Below are positions 1 to 13,818 of a stretch of DNA of 64,000 nucleotides, in pieces. A model generated the notes under the pieces. It was not told where the DNA came from, made no database searches, and was given only the letters and a program-made list of their open reading frames with translations. Origin of the DNA: Pagrus major (lineage: Eukaryota; Chordata; Actinopteri; Spariformes; Sparidae). A program made the position numbers and the translations under genes. The stretch spans positions 11,548,126-11,612,125 of the forward strand of contig NC_133238.1 in the NCBI RefSeq assembly GCF_040436345.1, written 5' to 3'. Positions within the stretch are counted from its first letter, which is position 1. Each line of letters starts with the position of its first letter.

Positions 1-443
1 AAAAAGCAGAATGACTCGTGAAAAACAAGGATTCGAGGTGAAAATACAACAAATATAGGGAACACTCACCTGTTCAGCCAGATGGAGGAGTTTGGATGTG
101 CATTTTTGAAGCGTTCATGACATGTAATGGCGCTAAGGTGCCACATGGTGGCGCACTAATCTTAAACTACGATGCTTCAAAGCTGCTGATCCAGATATCC
201 GAGCAGAGAATCAGCATGAAAGAGATGTTTATCAACAGAGAATGAAGCTAAATTATGATAAATTACAAAACAATTATATCAAAAGTCCCTTTTAGACATG
301 AAAATATAATATAACTGCTGAATTCTGGAGTCTTACTAAAGAAAATGTTGATATTGTTCATGTTTATAAACCAATCTGACTACAAACATCACTTATTTTC
401 TCTCATTTTCATAAATATGGGTACATACGATTACTGATGGAGA

Positions 444-802
444 TTAAAAGGGGCACTATGTAGTTTTGGAGAAGAAATTCAAAGTCATAATTTTAATGTC
501 TAATATTAATGAGGTCATTTAAAAAACTCAGAAATATACATTTTTTTCCATAACTGAATAAACAAGCTGTTCTCAGAGGAGAATAATGTCCCCAGAACAC
601 TGTTTGAAACTAGAAAGGTGGCAGGGTCAGCCACATATAAACAAAGTGAACCAGTATAAGTTTGTTTATTCAGTTTATTCAGTCATGAAAACAAAGAGAG
701 TTTGTTTATTTAGTTTGTTTAGGTATAAACAAAAATCAGTCAATGAAGATCTTTCTTTTATGATAAAAATGTCTTCCCCAAAACTACGCAGTGCTCCTTT
801 AA
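444..802. mobile_element. TTAA-flanked inverted-repeat element (MITE), copy 1
   Basis: The left end TTAAAAGGGGCACTATGTAG and the right end, read on the other strand (TTAAAGGAGCACTGCGTAGT), are inverted repeats of about 35 bases that continue with TTTTGGAGAAGA / TTTTGGGGAAGA. TTAA lies at each border. The roughly 360-base body contains TTTGTTTATT-rich sequence and no transposase. A truncated relative lies in opposite orientation at 5941. TTAA borders suggest, but do not prove, piggyBac-type mobilisation. Confidence 0.7.
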
Positions 803-937
803 ACATATCCCCCATCTCCCGCCCCCCCATCCTTGACACAATACTGCTGTTTATTTGGCTCTCCATGGGGAGGGAAAGGGGTCGTGTCCCAGTCATGACC
901 TGCATTGTTTTCTGGAGGGGATGAGATATATCTAAAG

Positions 938-940
<3 letters not shown>

Positions 941-1020
<80 letters not shown>
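941..1020. repeat. (TG)n microsatellite, about 40 units
   Basis: An uninterrupted TG run of about 80 bases. It is upstream of vangl1 and probably intergenic. Confidence 0.97.
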
Positions 1021-1022
<2 letters not shown>

Positions 1023-3941
1023 GAGGTAAGGATGCAGTTCAAAGGAGGACAAAATATTGATTCATATACAGCCGTGTAATTGCTGGAGGCATCTGTTGCC
1101 TTGTGGTTTGAACTTTCGGTGTGTGTGTGTGTTTCTGGAGTCTGACTGAACTGGCCTGAGACCCCCCCTCTTGTCTTCTGACACAATAGAGGACGGATGG
1201 CAGGAATAACAGAGAGATGTGAAATCAATTGGTGGGGTTGTGTGCTTTAATTGATTTTGTGTAACCTTTATTTAAGCAGATATACTTATTGAGGTTAAAG
1301 GTGCCCCAGTACAGGAATTAAACATTGTGTCTATGACATGTAGCTTCTGTGATTACATTTAAAGAGAGAACATCCTTATAAACCTGAACATTTTACAGGC
1401 TTTTTATATAGTGATAATTCAGATTAATGCTCCACATCAACTGATGCTGTCAGCCAATCAGGGTCGAGCACCTGGACCGTTCTGGTTTGACGTTCAATCA
1501 AAAATAACTCCTTTCAATGGATGTTTTTGCAGTGTGACCAATTAAAGCAATAGTTCAACATTATGGGAAATTTGCTCATTCACTTTCTTGCCATGAATTA
1601 CATAAGAGCCATTCTTTATTCTTTATACTTTTCAGAGGTTTCAAAAAGTAAAGAAGAAGAAAGAGCAAAAGTTAGAAGAATATGTTAAATGCATTTATGA
1701 GCTAATGCAGCCTAATAGAATTAGATGGAACATGCACATGTATTTAAAATACTTAAAGTCACTGTTTTAAGCTATTTATTTTCTTGAATGTAACCTCTTC
1801 ATTGTATTATGACCCTCAGATTTCCCTCTGCAACCCATTGTTTATGTCCTGGCCCTGAGGTGGAAAGCCACTCCTCTAAACAGACTGTTTGCATTTGAAG
1901 AACAATCTCCTCGTGACTCAGAGTTTATATGAGAAATTTCTCCAAAATCAATGAATAGCTTCCTCAGGAGACACTAACATGGAAAAACCGGTGCCCCCAA
2001 GCTCTTCCTGTAATATTTAAAGTACGTTTATAATGAGTTATAGCATTTTTAGCATCAGTGTTGAATATGAAATACTCTCCTCTAGAAGTCATCTGGCAGA
2101 AAAGAGCAGTCTTTGTTTACATTCCCGTTTAAGAGGCTGCTTCAAGGCCCCACTGACTTCATTGTGTCTCTTTCACCGACTGTGTCCAGGCCAGATTGCT
2201 ATCTATCACTCAGCTGTTACATTTTGTTGCTTTGAATGAGTGAGTGAGTGTATCGTTGTATCGCTGACAAGTGTTTACCTTCATCTAATTCATGAGCTGT
2301 GACAAAAAACATTGACTGTGCGTGGGTGGAGAACAGAATAGAGACCGGTGGTTTTTGCTCTTGTCTAAACATTAAAAATAAACATTTGTGGGAAAAGTAT
2401 TTTGCAAACTTTGTGAATTCAGTAGAGCTTTTAGCAACGCTGTCTAACAACTTTAATATTCAACCTCAAAATCCCCATAACTGCTCCTGGCTACAGAATA
2501 TGCATTCACTTCCTTCTCTGGAAAATATGACCCAGTTTGTTTCCATGGCATCATCTGTTGTATTGATTGCTGTCGATTTTCGCGTCTGACATGTGTGACA
2601 TCCATGTAATGCAAATCTAAGACTTGTTGAGGCAACAGCAACTGTGTGAGATCCTGCCATTTGTCCTCCATCTGCGTGTCTGGAGCGATCGCTGATCAGA
2701 CAAATGGCCTCTGATGGTTTTTGGAAGATGATTGTTCATCACCACAAATATTTGCTGGGACAGACAATTGACAGAAGAATTACAATAGTATTTCTATATA
2801 TGTCAACTTCTTGCAGTATTACTAAAGTGGTTTTTGAAGCTAAGAATTCAACATGATCATATGCTTTTTATACATCAACGTATGGTAAAATTGTATGTTG
2901 ACTTTGTTAAAGCCCCCCTCCACTGCTTATTTTTACTTCACTAGGGTGTTCAAGCTTCACTGTCCAGAATGATGTATGTGCAGAGTTTGACATTAGAAGG
3001 CTGTTTCCTGTGTTTGTCTGAGTTGCTACACTCCAGTTGAAGCTAATCATGGTGCAGTATGAAAGTTATACAAGCATGATGTGGACAGAGGATGTGATTT
3101 TAAGAATTTCTCATGAGAAGATTGAACTTTTATATATAAATATTTCTTAAAACATGTCTTTAACGGGTCTATAATTTTATATTTTGGCATGCTATACGCT
3201 TAATTAGTTTGCTTGCTCTTTTTGTTGTTTTTTGCCTCTGTATTCAAATACATTTTCTTTTTTTAAATAACAAAATACATCAAGCCATCCAACAGAAATA
3301 CTTCTACATGTACAGATATAGATATGCATAGAGCTGCAAGCTTCTGCAACACAATACCCAGCTCTCTTTGACAATGCTCCACCCTTTCTTGTTTTAAAAT
3401 CACAACTGAAATCATGGCTGAAAGTACTAAACACTATACGATTATGTGTACTATACTATACTTATCTGTACTATTCCTTTTCATTTTTGGTATGATGTAA
3501 TGTTTTTAAATGAATTGTTCTTTCAGCTTTGTATCATGCAATTAGGGTATGTTTCTATCAAGTGTTATTCTTAATAAGTTTTATGACTGCATTATGAAGC
3601 ATTTGTTCAACCAAAACACCCATCTCATTTAATTCATTTATGGGTCATTCTAACTCATAATGATAATAATAATGTATTACCATGTAACGTGATACTTGCT
3701 GAGATAGTCATTGTACTGGGGAAATTTTAAACTGTTGCAACCTTAGATATAATCTTTACTTTCTGTACTGTATCTGAATTTTAATATTTCATACCATAAT
3801 TCTCGTGGATTTACATGTCCAGGGATTGCTAATCAAACTATCGCATTACCAAAGACAATCCGCGGCTTTTTATTGTGCCTGTAAAATATTTTATACTTTT
3901 ATATTAGAGAAAATAATAAAAGTTGAATATCTAAATGAATT

Positions 3942-4110
3942 GTGAATGTGAGCGTGGATGGTTGTTTGTCCTTATATGTCAGCCCTGTGATGAACTTATC
4001 CAAGGTGTACCCCGCCACTCGCCCAATGTCAGCTGGGATGGGCTCCAGCCCCCCCATGACCCTGAAAAGGATAAGTGGTTACAGACGATGGATGGATGGA
4101 TGGATAAATA
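3942..4110 (+). repeat. L2-like retroposon 3' tail ending in (GATG)n
   Basis: Contains GGTGTACCCCGCCACTCGCC, TCAGCTGGGATGGGCTCCAG, and AGGATAAGTGGTTACAGACG followed by GATG repeats. This is a very common 3' end of L2-type LINE or SINE copies in fish genomes. No open reading frame is attached, so only the tail remains. A shorter relative lies at 7770-7811. Confidence 0.65.
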
Positions 4111-4859
4111 AATGAACAAAACAAATCAGTGTGATCTATCCATCTCTATCATATACTTTTTTTCTGACTTGTAACAACTAATGATAAAAAAAACCAACCA
4201 CCCTCCTTTGGGTGCCCACTTTTAGACCTGCTACACTTACAACCGCCCCTGTTCACAACACATTTCTATAATTAACCAGCTCCACCTGACGCAGGTTTGC
4301 TCCACGGACCTATAGGTTTACTCCCACTAGTGTCACCGGGGGCCCTCCCGTGTTGAAGACACCCCCCCTAGCGCCATGTCTGCGCACTGCACCCCCGTAT
4401 GCCGAAGCACTGCCCCCTGTGAAATTCCTGACTGCCAGGGTGATTCCTACGGTTACCAAGGGCTGCTTCCTCCTGTAGCCTGCCGTGTGCTCTGGGGGCA
4501 AACTATTTTATAACCTCTGGATAAATTATCAACCACGGGGAATGATATCTCCGCCGATAAAGGGTGAGTAGTGTTTTTATTGATACATTGTCGGTCATAT
4601 GTGTTCTGCAGATGTTAGTGTGCGGGCTCAGCAGTGTGGAGCTGTGCCTGACAGCCTCTAATGTCCTGTCTTGAGTCGTAAAGCCAACAAAAAATGTGCG
4701 TTGTCGCGTCTACCTGTGCTCACACAGTCAGGAGAAAGGCTGTGGTTGAAGGTTTTAGGCTGAATGTGTTGTGTTTTAAGCACAGACTTGGGAACACGCC
4801 CTTTGCTGTCTTGTCTACCTGTATGAAAGGGGGGACGCTTTCAACTTCATTTGAATGCC

Positions 4860-5389
4860 CTCAAACTGCGGTCAGACGGACACGCAGCCCCTCGCCGGGG
4901 GAAGTTGGCCGTATTTCTTCATTTTCCGCTTCAGTTTTGAGTTAGTTTCAGTGTCGCTTCGCTTGAATACACGTTTCTACGGCTCCTCTCTCAAGCAGAA
5001 ACTCACAGAGCCGCTTGTGAGACCTGGTATAAAAAAAAAGAAAAAAAAAAAAGTCAACTATGTTTCATACGCTCGACTTGATCCGCATTACCCCGGCTGG
5101 TGCACCCGCCGCTCAGCTGTGACTGTAACCTGCCGCGGACGGATACGTGATGGCCCCCCCCGGTCTCTGAAAACAACCAGGAAGCCTCCCACCCCCCCCT
5201 TCCCCCCAAAAAACCACACTGAACACCCCGTTTGAAACCGCAGTGTTGCGCTGTGGGATTTCAAGCAGACGCCAGATAGGCTGCTGAGGTGAGGGAGAGC
5301 AGGAGGAGGAGGAGGCGGGGGGGCTTCCGAGGCCACGGTGAGACCAGGGAGTTTCCTGCCTCAAGGTCCGCCTGCCGGTTGGGTCACAG
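4860..5389 (+). promoter_or_regulatory. candidate vangl1 promoter and non-coding exon 1
   Basis: A GC- and CpG-richer patch in otherwise AT-rich DNA, about 10.4 kb before the first coding exon. It contains C-rich runs near 5154-5212, an A-rich run at 5032-5052, a GGA-rich stretch near 5297-5320, and several good donor sites: CAG|GTAGGG after 5389, GAG|GTGAGG after 5288 and ACG|GTGAGA after 5336. Such a first exon is needed if the acceptor at 15750 is used. The exact start and donor are not determinable from sequence alone. Confidence 0.35.
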
Positions 5390-5940
5390 GTAGGGGCTGG
5401 GCGGGCAAACCTGCTCTGGAGCTCCACCACACAGACAAGTGATAAAGTGAGATACTTTATAATAATACAACCCTTTCTTTTGGGTTTCAACAATAGTTAA
5501 GCTTAGGAGCTTATTTTTTTTTTTTATTAGTTTTTATTATAATATAACTGTTATAAACTAGTTACCTTTCTGTAAAATTGGTACAAAATGAATTTGACCC
5601 ATTTGCATCGAGGCAAACTTTATATAAACGATTTTACATGATAAAATCAACAACATGTGCTTATGTTGTGTTGATAAATGTTCAAATCTGCTTGTTATCT
5701 GAGTAATTAATCATTTAGTCTAAAGTAAAATGTGTAAAATGGGTCAGAGCCCAAGCTATCCATCCAACAAACCTGACCAATACCAAAATAAATTGTGTTT
5801 ACATTGATGTATCACAGAAAAGGAGCAAATGTCTGGCATTTTGCTTGAAAAAGGACTTATTAGGACAATTTCCCCCTCAGGGATCAATAAAGGATTTCTA
5901 ACTAATAAAGAGATGCAATGACTAATCAATTAATTGATTA

Positions 5941-6166
5941 TTAAAGGTGCACCATGTAGTTCTGAGGAATACATTTTAATCAGAAGATAAAGATCTTTTC
6001 GTGACTGATTTTTTTTTTATGCCTAAACAAACTAAATAAACAAACTTTCTTTGTTTTCATGACTGAATAAACAAACTGACCTTAAAGGACAACACAATTT
6101 CATACTGTTTTACTTTGTTTATATGTGGCGGACCCTGCCACCTTTCTAGCTTCAGACAGTGATGAT
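5941..6166. mobile_element. truncated inverted copy of the 444-802 MITE family
   Basis: Begins TTAAAGGTGCACCATGTAGT and continues with sequence complementary to the body of the element at 444-802. Shared blocks include GATCTTTTCGTGACTGA, AACAAACTTTCTTTGTTTTC and ACCCTGCCACCTTTCTAG. Similarity stops near 6166, so the far end is missing. Confidence 0.65.
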
Positions 6167-7769
6167 CAAATAATCTTGTTAGATGTGATTAGATTTTCTG
6201 GTGTCCTTACTTCTCTAGGGCGGTAAACTGATTTACTTTGGGTTTTGGACAAAACAAGACATTTAAGGACGGCGTCTAGGGCTTTGGGACACACTGATTG
6301 ACATTTTTCACCATTTCCTTAGCTTAGATTTTATGAATCAAACATTTAATCAATCAGTCAAAAAAATAATTGACCAATTGACAATGAAAGTCTTCAGTAT
6401 CAGTGATATATTGCCCAAGTGTTATTGCTGTGAAGTGATACGGAGCCGAGACGTATTTGAGCGCTCAGACTGACATCAAATGATGATGACTGTTTCTTCC
6501 TCCATAAATTATGCAAGAACCTCATTATCATAAAGTCTTGTGTGTTCTGGATGTGATTAACATTTGAGAGTTGTGTGCTTCTTATCACACATGCATTCCT
6601 CTTCACTTTCAGTCCCAGAAAAGTGGTTCTGGTTTTGCCTGACAGCTGCAGAGAGAATACTGATAACGGGGATGACACCTGTCAAGAGCTCTCGGATGTG
6701 AGGTGTGTGCTTGAAAACTACATGGCAGTGTTGCTTGCTTGCGGAGCTACATGACATGTATGATAATGGCAGTTTAAAGCATTTAAATGTACATGGATCC
6801 AGGGTCATTGTTTGACCTCTTGGCTTGTGGTTTGTTTTCACTGCTGTGTCAGGGGAAAAAAGTTAAGATAAGTTGGTCTCTTGAGGGGAAACAGGCAATA
6901 TGTCAGTGTCATTTTTTTCCCTTACCGTCTTGTTAACTCTGGGTTTTTCGGATCAGCTGTGACTGAGCATGTTCTCGTGACATGTGACATCAACAGAGCC
7001 ATGATTGGAGTACGTGATATGACATGAGATTAAAGGTGATACCCCTGGGGAAAGGGTGGCAGCTAGAAGTGACATTCGCCAAGATAGAACATAACCATAT
7101 ACCATGAGGGAATGAGAAGCTGCAGAAACCCTGGTAGTGATATCTAAATATTAAAAAAAAGCTATAAATAAGAGTGGCTTTTTTTATACAGCTGGAGTTT
7201 TAATAGTCTCCAGTGAGTAGTGAATTTAAATGCATTATTACCTCCGCTAAGGACTAAACTACCTAATGCATATCTATGAAACTTGGAGGGGAGGATGGGT
7301 CTCCTCCCAGAGCAGAACCCATAAACTCTCAGTGCGGATCCAGATAAAGAGACAGATCCAGGAATTTTGTTACACTTACTTTAACATTGAATCTTTTTCT
7401 GACATTTTTGTTAGTTTCTCGGGGAATAATGCATGGATCTTGATGAAAAAAGCAGCGTATTTACTTGGCTGAGATCTATGAGTGAGTACAAAAGGGCACT
7501 GTTGAGCCTTGGCAGAGGTACGTGCTCTACTGAGTGCCATTCTAGTCTAAATAGTCATCAATATTCTGTGGTGACATTTTGGTGCTTCTTTTTTTTGTCA
7601 CATGATGAATAAATCATTTTGAATATAATCAGTTTTAAGTGATGTTTCTGCTGCCAAAGTAGAGCGGAAAAGTAAAAGTAGTCTGTACAATAATAGGCTT
7701 GGAGAAAAGAAATCAAAGCCAACTCAACTCAAGCCAAGTCTGCTAATTAACAGTAGTTTTTTTTTTTTT

Positions 7770-7811
7770 CACCCTGCAAAAGGATAAGCGGCTACAGACG
7801 GATGGATGGAG
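7770..7811 (+). repeat. short fragment of the same L2-like tail
   Basis: ACCCTGCAAAAGGATAAGCG then GCTACAGACGGATGGATGGA, equivalent to the last 40 bases of the copy at 3942-4110. Confidence 0.5.
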
Positions 7812-10800
7812 AAAGCTAAAAAAGTTTTAAAAATTAGGTAACGGGAAAAAAACTTCAAAAGCAGGGCATGCAGAGGAGGAGATGTGAGGTGAAGAAACTG
7901 TGTGAGTAACAGGTGTTTGCAGACGTTCTAGATTCAACAGGTTACTTATTCGACTTTAATGGCTGATTTGACCTGTTCACCAACATGGTCAGCAGTTAAG
8001 GTACTCTAAAAACCTTAAAGATCCCCCCCAGGATTGGCTCTCTAACTATTGGCCATGTCACAAAGCCTGCTCGTAGGCTCGCCTCTTGATATCAGATTGT
8101 TAAAGAGCACAGAGAAGATTCTGTGCTTTCAGCAATGAATGTGAAAAGGGGGACTTTAATGGCCAATTGCTGCAGTTTGCGTCAAAAATCACAGTGTTAA
8201 TCCGGTCAAATATGAACACATACATGACACACATATTTATATATTCAGTGTGACTTCAACTTGGCAAAGAGACCATCATCTCCAATGACTATCACCAGTA
8301 AACATCCATAAGTCAGTGCAGAAATCATAGAACAAAGATGCTCCTTATTAATACAGAACTTGCCTGAGAATCATCACATTTTTAAGTTTTCCTCAGTATC
8401 AAAGGAACCCAGTCATAATTGTCTGAATATCAGTGGGTGCACTGCAGACAGATAGTGTTGATGGCTAATTCGGCGTTCCCTCAATCATGAACAGCTGGTT
8501 TATCGACTGACCACTGAGCTCCGGCTCGCTATGGTTGCCTAGTAACTCCAGCACAAAAATGCAACAGGTAAAGGCTAACAATGTGAGTCAAGCATAATGT
8601 TTGGAGTCGGACATACTTCTCTGTGAGAGCAGATGGAAACTGAAAGCAGTTCTTTCTCTGCTTCCACGTGCCTCGTTCATATCTTAGAGGATAGCTCAGG
8701 GGTTGAATTAGGTGTCACTCGGGAATGTTGATTGAATTCCACAGAATTAATGGCCCTCATTTGCTCAGTCATGGACAGCAACACAACAAGCATGTGACCC
8801 GGCCAGACTTCCACAGTGACTTGTTTTTCATGTCCCGGCATGTCTTGTGACGGAGTTACCTTCTCTCGAGCTGAAGTGAAGTCATTATGTTGCATGAGCT
8901 GGTCGTCTCTTATTATGGTGCGAGTAGAGGTGCTATCGCGGCGATAATAGAGGCAGAGCTACAAGGGCGTCATGGTTACGGAGGGACGGAGGAGGCGATG
9001 GGGACGAATGAGCTGCATGCTTGATGGCTGGAAGTAACAGAACAGCCTAATTTAATTTTTTCTGAGCGACAAAGCAGATAACAGATTACGTCAAAAGTCC
9101 CACAAAACCCCACAGCCCAGTTATCCAGAATAAGTCATTTGGTAATTATGTGTTAATCCCCTATTTTGCATGTAAACCCATCATCTCATGTTGGAGAGCT
9201 TTTCCACTGTGTAAACATAGGTCATGCACACCAGTGGCTCTAAATACTGATGAGCTTTTAATAGCATCTTTGCTCACGCTGGCATCAGTCCAAGACCACG
9301 TGTTGTCTACAAATTCAGCCCTGATGATTTCAGTCAGTGTGTTGCACAGAATTTCCTGTCGCTTTTTTAACTGTGGTTCAGTTGGAGTACTATTGTTTCA
9401 AAGGAGAGGAACCGTGAAGCGGATCAGTGTAAAAACTAGTGTTGGAATGGCGCAGGAATCAAAGAAGTGCCATAAAAGGCTGCGGTATTTCAGGATTAAT
9501 CACTGCGGAGTGTGAATGAGCTGCAGGGGGCTTTTCATTTCCACAAAAAAACCCCGGAAGAGCGGATGAACGGCTTGCCTAAAAGGAGGCTTCGAATGAA
9601 AACCAAACGGATGATCTTATCTGGTTCATTAGTTGCTTAATTTGCCGCTTTACACATGGAAACTGGAAGTACTCCTCCTGCCCCGTGTTTGACTCCTACT
9701 CATACAGTAAGCGTGTCTTCAGAGGTTCTGGTCGGTTTGCAGGGCAGCACCTTGGTGGTTCAGTGACTTTAGACTATGTGACAGCAGCAGGTTCACTACA
9801 GCTCACTTACTTTACTGAATTTGAGCCTTCGTCAGTTTGTTATGAGGTCAGTATGTCCAGAAGGTTGTGAGTCAGCTATGTGCTCCCCTGGACTTTTCCC
9901 TTTAAAAGCTTCAGAAAGGTCAGGCTCATAAATTACTCTTAATCAGCTCAAGCTACAGCTGTAACATATAACAAATAAATACCTGTGTTTGCCTGTTTAG
10001 TTCACTTCCTTGGGGCTGGTGTAACAGCTGACAAATAAACTCTGGTGCAGACCCACCTTTTCAGGCATTCTGGGTTGTTGTCATGTGAAAAAAAGCAAAC
10101 CAACCACAGGTCTTTGTGATATGTCTCGGCCGATACTGACATTTTGAGAACAGACTCTGATCCTTTAGATTTCAAAAGTTTCATACAGAGCTCACAGGAC
10201 ATCTCTGTAACAGTGATTTTTATTTTTAAATCATGTCAAACCTAGCTTGGCGTTTCTGTTGTGCAATGTCTGGTTACGTTTCAGCTGTCACATATTACCT
10301 CATACAGATATATCCACAATAAAATCATATGCTCATCATCAGTTATTTGTGTGTGAGTGTGACTATAGATGACGACCACTTCAGTTCCAGTAAAGTGCAG
10401 CCTGATTCACCGTGAGTCACCATAATTTGATTTGGAGTTTTCTACTGGAATTTGATCCGATGTCCATGCAGCGTGATGATGCAGAATGCAGAATGTCATG
10501 TAATGTGTCTGTAGTGTGAGCATGAATCAGACCAGAAGTAAAATGCAGCAGTATTTGTTATAGCTATGTCTGTACAACACTGATAAACAAAAGACCCTGA
10601 AGAAAATATAGGAACACTGACTTTGTTGTGTTCTGTGTTTAGGTAATCTGTGTTATAAAACAGCTTTTGCATAATTGAACCAGACAGGTTTTAGATGTAA
10701 TAGCTCCATCTGGAATTACTCCAGCTATGGAAAGTTGTTAGTGTGCTGTACTCAACATGACGACTGTGTCTCCCATCAATCCAGACTGAAGTCTACTGTC

Positions 10801-12169
10801 GGCATAACACTGATGCTGCATAGTGCACTCAAGGGTAGAATGGACTCAATATGCATAATGTATCCACAGCTATTGCATATACATTGCGGTTTTAATGCAG
10901 TTGTTTTCCAGTAAATGTTGCCATTCACCCAATGGTACACCCATAAAAATGTCTTAAAGACATGGAAATACCTACACAGAATATTAAGAACAATGATGCC
11001 TGAGATGCTACATTTCATACGGCCGTAGTCAGGGTGTCATACTGTCTGTATGTCAGTGTATGCGTTTGAGCCGTTGATGTTCGAATCTGGATGGTGCGCT
11101 AACCGGCCGTGTTGTGAAAGGTGCAGTCGAGCAGCACTGATCTGTTTACGCCGGCTGACAGCAGGTGTCTCGTGGCTCTGCTGTAACTTTGCTGCGGCTC
11201 CTGCGCTCACAGATGAAAGTATTTTCCTGAGCTGTTTACGCAGGCTTGTTTGTTTACATTCCCACCTCAGGCCACTGGATGTTTATCTTGTTGCTGCTCC
11301 TTGAGTCTCCGCTCAGGTTGTTACACCTGTTCGCTTGTGTGTATTTCACTTTACAGGAGACACTTCATATCCTGAGAGCTCTTGTCGTGGCATTTGAGTT
11401 TTGTAGTAAAACACCCAGGTGTTGTATTACCTCAAGGAATTTGGCGTTCGATTGGCACTCAGAAGTCCTCCTGAACAATGATTTATGTTGAATAAAAAGG
11501 CCTTGTGAGAGAGTATACCCTTCACGCTTGATTGCTGTGATAATTTTGCTCTTCCTCCTGTCTCGCTCCTCGCGGCCAGCGTTTGCCAGGACAAACAGAC
11601 AAGCCGGCAGCTCAGCAGGAGTCTTAGATTACAGTGAAGAATCTGCCAGGGTTCCCTCCCTTTACAGAGCAGGGGATTCCTGTTTCAGCTTCGGACTCTC
11701 TTTGCAAACTTGAAGTGGTTCCGCTTACCAATTTTCTGTAGCATGGCAAACACAGAAACCACATGTGAGAAGACCCGCATATCCTGTTTCGCTTCAATAT
11801 AGACCTCAGAGCCTGGCCTCTGGCTGTAGTGCATGTGAAGGACTGAACTATGTGAGGAAGATGCTGAAGCAGAAAATAATTGATCAGCCTTTAACCCGGT
11901 CTCTTTACTCGCGTCTGCACTCTGACTGAACCTGAAACACGCACTCATTTAACCCTATTAATCCCTCATTTAGCCGCGTGGCCTCGCTTTTAAGAGGATT
12001 AAAATAGGTGATGGAAATGCCTCTCTGATTGTGTCCAGTTTGCTCAGCAGACATTCTCAAATCCTTCTAGTCCTTTTAAAACCGGGGTTTTTCAAATCCC
12101 CAGACCCACGGGCCAAATCCGACCCAGTTGCAAAAGATGAATTTATTGTTAAATTCAGCCCTTATGATT

Positions 12170-12197
12170 TTATTATTATTATTATTATTATTATTAT
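12170..12197. repeat. (TTA)n microsatellite
   Basis: About nine uninterrupted TTA units. Confidence 0.9.
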
Positions 12198-12252
12198 GAA
12201 GTGATTAACTGACTGAGATAACAAATAATAGCTCTTTATTTCACATTTTACT

Positions 12253-12420
12253 TAAAAGGGAAAGGTTCAACATTTTGGGAAATGAGCTTATTTGCTTTCA
12301 TGGACACCACTCTCGTGTCTGTATGCTAAATATGAAGCTACGCTAGCAGCCAGCTAACTTAGCGTAACATAAATCCTGGAAATGGGAAAACAGCCACTCT
12401 AATGCCTGGATTAAACTCCT
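12253..12420. repeat. fragment of a dispersed inverted-repeat family (GGGAAATGAGCTTATTTGC)
   Basis: AACATTTTGGGAAATGAGCT, then CTCGTGTCTGTATGCTAAAT and AGCCAGCTAACTTAGCGTAA. The same word order occurs at 27150-27260 and, complete with both inverted ends, at 61655-62056. Confidence 0.55.
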
Positions 12421-13771
12421 ATATGTTCAGTTTAAGACACAACAGATGTGTAATAGTTCTGTTTAATACTACTCTCTGGAGTACACTTAAAGGGCCAGTT
12501 CCACGAATGCACAGACGAACTGTGCAGCTTGTTGTAGCTTAGTGTCTCAACAAATTGTAGATACACAGAGCCTGCATGTACACCCTTGCACGGAATTTGT
12601 GTTACGTAAACTCTGGTAGACCCTTGCACACTCACAGAAAAGAAAATTACAATATCTTTTCAAAACTTTCTCTTATTAGCATCTCTGAGGCATCAGCACT
12701 TCAAAAACAAGTGTTAAAACAACAGATTGCTGTCCTGTTGCCCATTTTTTACATTGTTTTTTGCACAGATTAAACGATCGAGATATAACAAGTTAATTGG
12801 TGAGCTTTAACATTCATTCATATCTGACCAACTAAAATAAGGTGAATTAAAAGAAAGACATCTGTTGTAGGCAAGTTTACTTCTGAGGATTATAAAGTTG
12901 CTCATGATAACTAAGGCTTTTTGGAAACCTCTGCTTTACCTGAAGTTTTTGGTATGATCAATAATGCAGCTGGCTGTCGGAAAGAACCAGTTGAGGGAGG
13001 ATTTGTCGCCATGTGAGGGTGATTCAGACATTTATAAACGATTTGCAGAACGAGCACATCCAAATATGCAGTTGCGCAACCTTCAAAGCATTTCCAAGAG
13101 TCTGTGACAGTCACGCAAGCGTGCATACACACTACAGGCTTACTCACAGATGTGCCGACACCACACTCCTCACAACTGGGTCACACTAGATGTTCAGTGC
13201 CACAATGTATTTTTGGACCCAGTGATGTGTATTTCCTTCCAAGTTGCAGATAAAGAGTGTATTTTGTGTACTAAATCTGGCTAAGTGACTCATTCTAACT
13301 GGAGTTGTGAGAGCGAGGGAGACGGTTTGCTTCGGTTTCTCACCCCCTTTAAGCGACTGGAGCCATAAATCAGCCATAAATCTTTGTGTTTGTCGTCTTG
13401 AGTGTTCCAGTGCAGGTTTCGATCGGGAGGCGTGCTGCAGCTTCAGACTATGTCAGGACGAAGTGGTGGTATGAAAGAGGAGAGTGTTTGAGCACTCTGT
13501 GTGATGGATGCAGGTATTAGAAAACAGAAATGCGTTTGTACTTCACATTAAAAACTGCTGATAGATGACTTAAACTCCAAGCATGATGTCATTTCACCTC
13601 AAAAAGCTCCTTTCATGTACAGTAGTGCTCTTAGCCAGGTGGCTCAAAGTGCACAAGTGCAGAGAGGAGAGCGTTATCGCAGCATAAATGTGATTTAGGT
13701 CTTTTTAGTTAAGTTTTAACTACCTGTGCATTTCACACCTCACATTTTTTATCTCAACCTGAGCCGAGGAG

Positions 13772-13772
<1 letters not shown>

Positions 13773-13817
<45 letters not shown>
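13773..13817. repeat. (TG)n microsatellite
   Basis: About 22 uninterrupted TG units. Confidence 0.95.

Positions 13818-13818
<1 letters not shown>

Larger units (their letters stand above)
1..4300. other. upstream intergenic region, no gene recognised
   Basis: AT-rich DNA with only short ORFs and no protein similarity I can name. It contains the inverted-repeat element at 444-802, the (TG)n at 941-1020, a fragment near 1548-1600 (TAGTTCAACATTATGGGAAA, a widespread fish repeat family also seen at 12256 and 27150), and the L2-like tail at 3942-4110. Confidence 0.5.

Noticed and set aside
675..1228. ORFs encoding long Thr-His or Val-Cys repeats around (TG)n and (CA)n runs (also near 13726, 31044, 33873, 42322, 52853)
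   Set aside because: They are translations of dinucleotide microsatellites with no flanking protein similarity.
9515..9660. Possible conserved non-coding element in intron 1 (also 18290-18420 and 50870-50970)
   Set aside because: They look like ordered, non-repetitive sequence, but without a second species there is no evidence of conservation.
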